The notes under the pieces: generated by a model
Databases searched by the model: none
What the model saw: only the letters and a program-made list of their open reading frames with translations
What the model was told of the DNA's origin: nothing
Part shown: piece by piece, positions 4,902 to 6,155 of the stretch
Layout: each line of letters begins with the position of its first letter
Numbering within the stretch: position 1 is the first letter of the stretch
Assembly: GCA_045592225.1 (NCBI GenBank)
Contig: JAZNUH010000089.1
Coordinates: forward strand, 1-6,155
Direction of reading: 5' to 3'
Length of the DNA stretch: 6,155 nucleotides
Source: JAZNUH01 sp045592225
Lineage (GTDB): Bacteria; Bacillota; Clostridia; UMGS1883; UMGS1540
Program-made: the position numbers and the translations under genes

Positions 4902-5870
4902 ATGGAAAATAAAATGTGGATAGAGGCCTCGGTGTATATAGAATCCGAGGCAAATATTGAGCCTATGTTTGGCCTGCTTTTGTCTCTCGGCATAAACGGA
5001 GCAGAGATAGTGGACCAGAGCGATTTTAACAGTTTTCTTGAAAATTATACAGATTACTGGGACTATGTTGATGAGCAGCTTGTTGAGGACAAAAAATGTT
5101 CCACGCACCTTAAGGTGTATTTCCGTGACAGTGCAGAAGGAAGAGAGCAGCTTGCAATGCTGCGTCAGGCACTTGCCAATGCTCCCGAAACAGGCTTTGT
5201 TAAAATGGAGCTTGATAATATTGACGAGGATGCCTGGTTTGAAAACTGGAAAAAGTATTTTGCACCTCTGCCCATTGGCGAAAAAATTCTTGTTATTCCC
5301 GAGTGGGATAACGAAACTACAGATGATAACAGACTTTGTCTGCGTATAAATCCGGGAATGCTTTTCGGTACCGGCGGTCATTATACCACATCACTCTGTA
5401 TGCAGATGCTTGAAAAGCTTGTAACAAGTGAAACTAAGGTACTTGATATCGGTTGCGGCAGCGGTATACTTTCTATTTTGTCCCTGCTTTTAGGAGCAAA
5501 GGAAGCATATGCGGTTGACATTGACCCTGCGGCACCTAAAATTGCATATCAGAACGCTGCTTTAAATGGATTTTATGATGATAAGTATTTTGTTAAGGCA
5601 GGCAATATTTTGTCGGATGAGGCTTTGCAGAAGGAATACGCAGAAAATAAATGCGAAATAGTTGTTGCCAACATAGTTGCTGATGTTATTATCCCTCTGT
5701 CAGCCATAGCGACGGATTTTATGACCGATGACGGAACCTTTATCTGCTCGGGAATTATTAATGACAGATTGGGTGATGTTACGGAGGCTCTTTTGAAAAA
5801 CGGCTTTGAAATATGCGAAAAGCAGTCAGGCGGAGAATGGTGGGCTATTCGCTGTAAACGGAGGAAGTAA
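4902..5870 (+). CDS. prmA: Ribosomal protein L11 methyltransferase
   Basis: PrmA uses S-adenosylmethionine to methylate amino groups of ribosomal protein L11. The 322-residue length is normal for Firmicutes. An N-terminal L11-recognition domain (about 1-100) is followed by DAWFENWKKYFAPLPIGEK (110-128), matching the conserved 'W-x-x-x-WK-x-x-F-x-P-x-x-IG' linker. The catalytic domain has PGMLFGTGGHYTT (151-163), SAM motif I LDIGCGSGILS (181-191), the acidic motif AVDIDP (204-209), the ANIVAD motif (256-261) and the final GGEWWAIRCKR (310-320). The usual GTGTH reads GTGGH here, a small departure. A weak AGGA lies 10 bases before the ATG, and the start is two bases after the thioredoxin stop, so translation may be coupled. 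The stop codon TAA shares its last base with the ATG of rsmE. Confidence 0.96.
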   Translation: MENKMWIEASVYIESEANIEPMFGLLLSLGINGAEIVDQSDFNSFLENYTDYWDYVDEQLVEDKKCSTHLKVYFRDSAEGREQLAMLRQALANAPETGFVKMELDNIDEDAWFENWKKYFAPLPIGEKILVIPEWDNETTDDNRLCLRINPGMLFGTGGHYTTSLCMQMLEKLVTSETKVLDIGCGSGILSILSLLLGAKEAYAVDIDPAAPKIAYQNAALNGFYDDKYFVKAGNILSDEALQKEYAENKCEIVVANIVADVIIPLSAIATDFMTDDGTFICSGIINDRLGDVTEALLKNGFEICEKQSGGEWWAIRCKRRK

Positions 5871-6155
5871 TGCCGAGATTTTTTACAAAAAACATAAATG
5901 GTAACACCGCGGTTATAGAAGGGGAAGACGTTTCTCACATTTCACGTGTTTTGCGCATGGGAGAAGGAGAAGAACTTACTCTTTGCGACGGTGAGGGAAC
6001 CGACTATAAATGCAAAATAACTGAAATTACAAAAAAGAACATAACCTGTGAGGTTATGGAAAAGTGTGAAAATCAAAGTGAGCCTGCCTGCAAGGTAACT
6101 TTATTTCAGGCTTTGCCCAAGGGCGCAAAAATGGAATACATAATACAAAAGTGTG
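5870..6155 (+). CDS. rsmE: 16S rRNA (uracil-1498-N3)-methyltransferase, 5' part
   Basis: The first 95 codons are present and the gene runs off the window; the full protein is usually about 240-250 residues. RsmE is a SPOUT-class enzyme that methylates N3 of U1498 in 16S rRNA near the decoding centre. The N-terminus MPRFFTKNI, the HISRVLRMGEGEEL segment and LCDGEG match the PUA-like RNA-binding domain (about 1-70). The segment LFQALPKGAKMEYIIQKC (about 78-95) is the characteristic opening of the methyltransferase domain ('L-P-K-G-x-K-M-x-x-I-I-Q-K'). The SAM-binding knot is beyond the window. A strong GGAGG (5860-5864) precedes the ATG, which overlaps the prmA stop in a TAATG junction. The prmA-rsmE order is common in Firmicutes. 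Confidence 0.95.
   Translation, partial: MPRFFTKNINGNTAVIEGEDVSHISRVLRMGEGEELTLCDGEGTDYKCKITEITKKNITCEVMEKCENQSEPACKVTLFQALPKGAKMEYIIQKC

Noticed and set aside
4665..5381. Minus-strand open frame of 238 codons opposite thioredoxin and prmA
   Set aside because: It is antisense to two clear, motif-complete housekeeping genes, and its product shows no domain and no plausible start site.

Overview
The window looks like a chromosomal segment of a low-GC, Gram-positive anaerobe, most likely of class Clostridia. The evidence is the AT-rich sequence with AAGGAG-type ribosome-binding sites, tRNA genes with encoded CCA, a secreted protein with a copper-amine-oxidase-type 'stalk' domain, a YitT-family membrane protein with a DUF2179 tail, and a prmA-rsmE pair. 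I cannot name a genus from the sequence alone.

Positions 1-170 hold the end of a tRNA cluster: the 3' part of tRNA-Gln(UUG), a complete tRNA-Lys(UUU), and an intrinsic terminator. A small two-helix membrane protein gene (215-451) follows on the minus strand. Between it and the next gene lie about 380 bases without a gene (452-833). They contain back-to-back promoter candidates, a striking ~185-bp element made of seven short hairpins joined by an 8-base linker (ATGAATTG) that changes orientation halfway (561-745), and a pair of mutually exclusive hairpins around the ribosome-binding site of the next gene (796-826).

Positions 834-4431 carry four plus-strand genes with gaps of 45 and 42 bases and then an 8-base overlap, so they may be one transcript. 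They encode a membrane-anchored protein with an unrecognised extracellular domain, a YitT/DUF2179 integral membrane protein, an acyltransferase-3 family membrane O-acyltransferase, and a secreted protein with a stalk domain and an unrecognised C-terminal domain. All four are membrane or envelope proteins. A hairpin at 4439-4468 probably ends the unit.

Positions 4591-6155 form a second plus-strand unit of cytoplasmic housekeeping genes: thioredoxin, ribosomal protein L11 methyltransferase (prmA), and the 5' part of the 16S rRNA m3U1498 methyltransferase gene (rsmE), which runs off the window. These genes are separated by 2 bases and then overlap by one base, so they are very probably cotranscribed.

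No CRISPR array, insertion sequence, phage gene or toxin-antitoxin pair was recognised. The hairpin element and the unassigned domains of the envelope cluster are the parts most worth following up.
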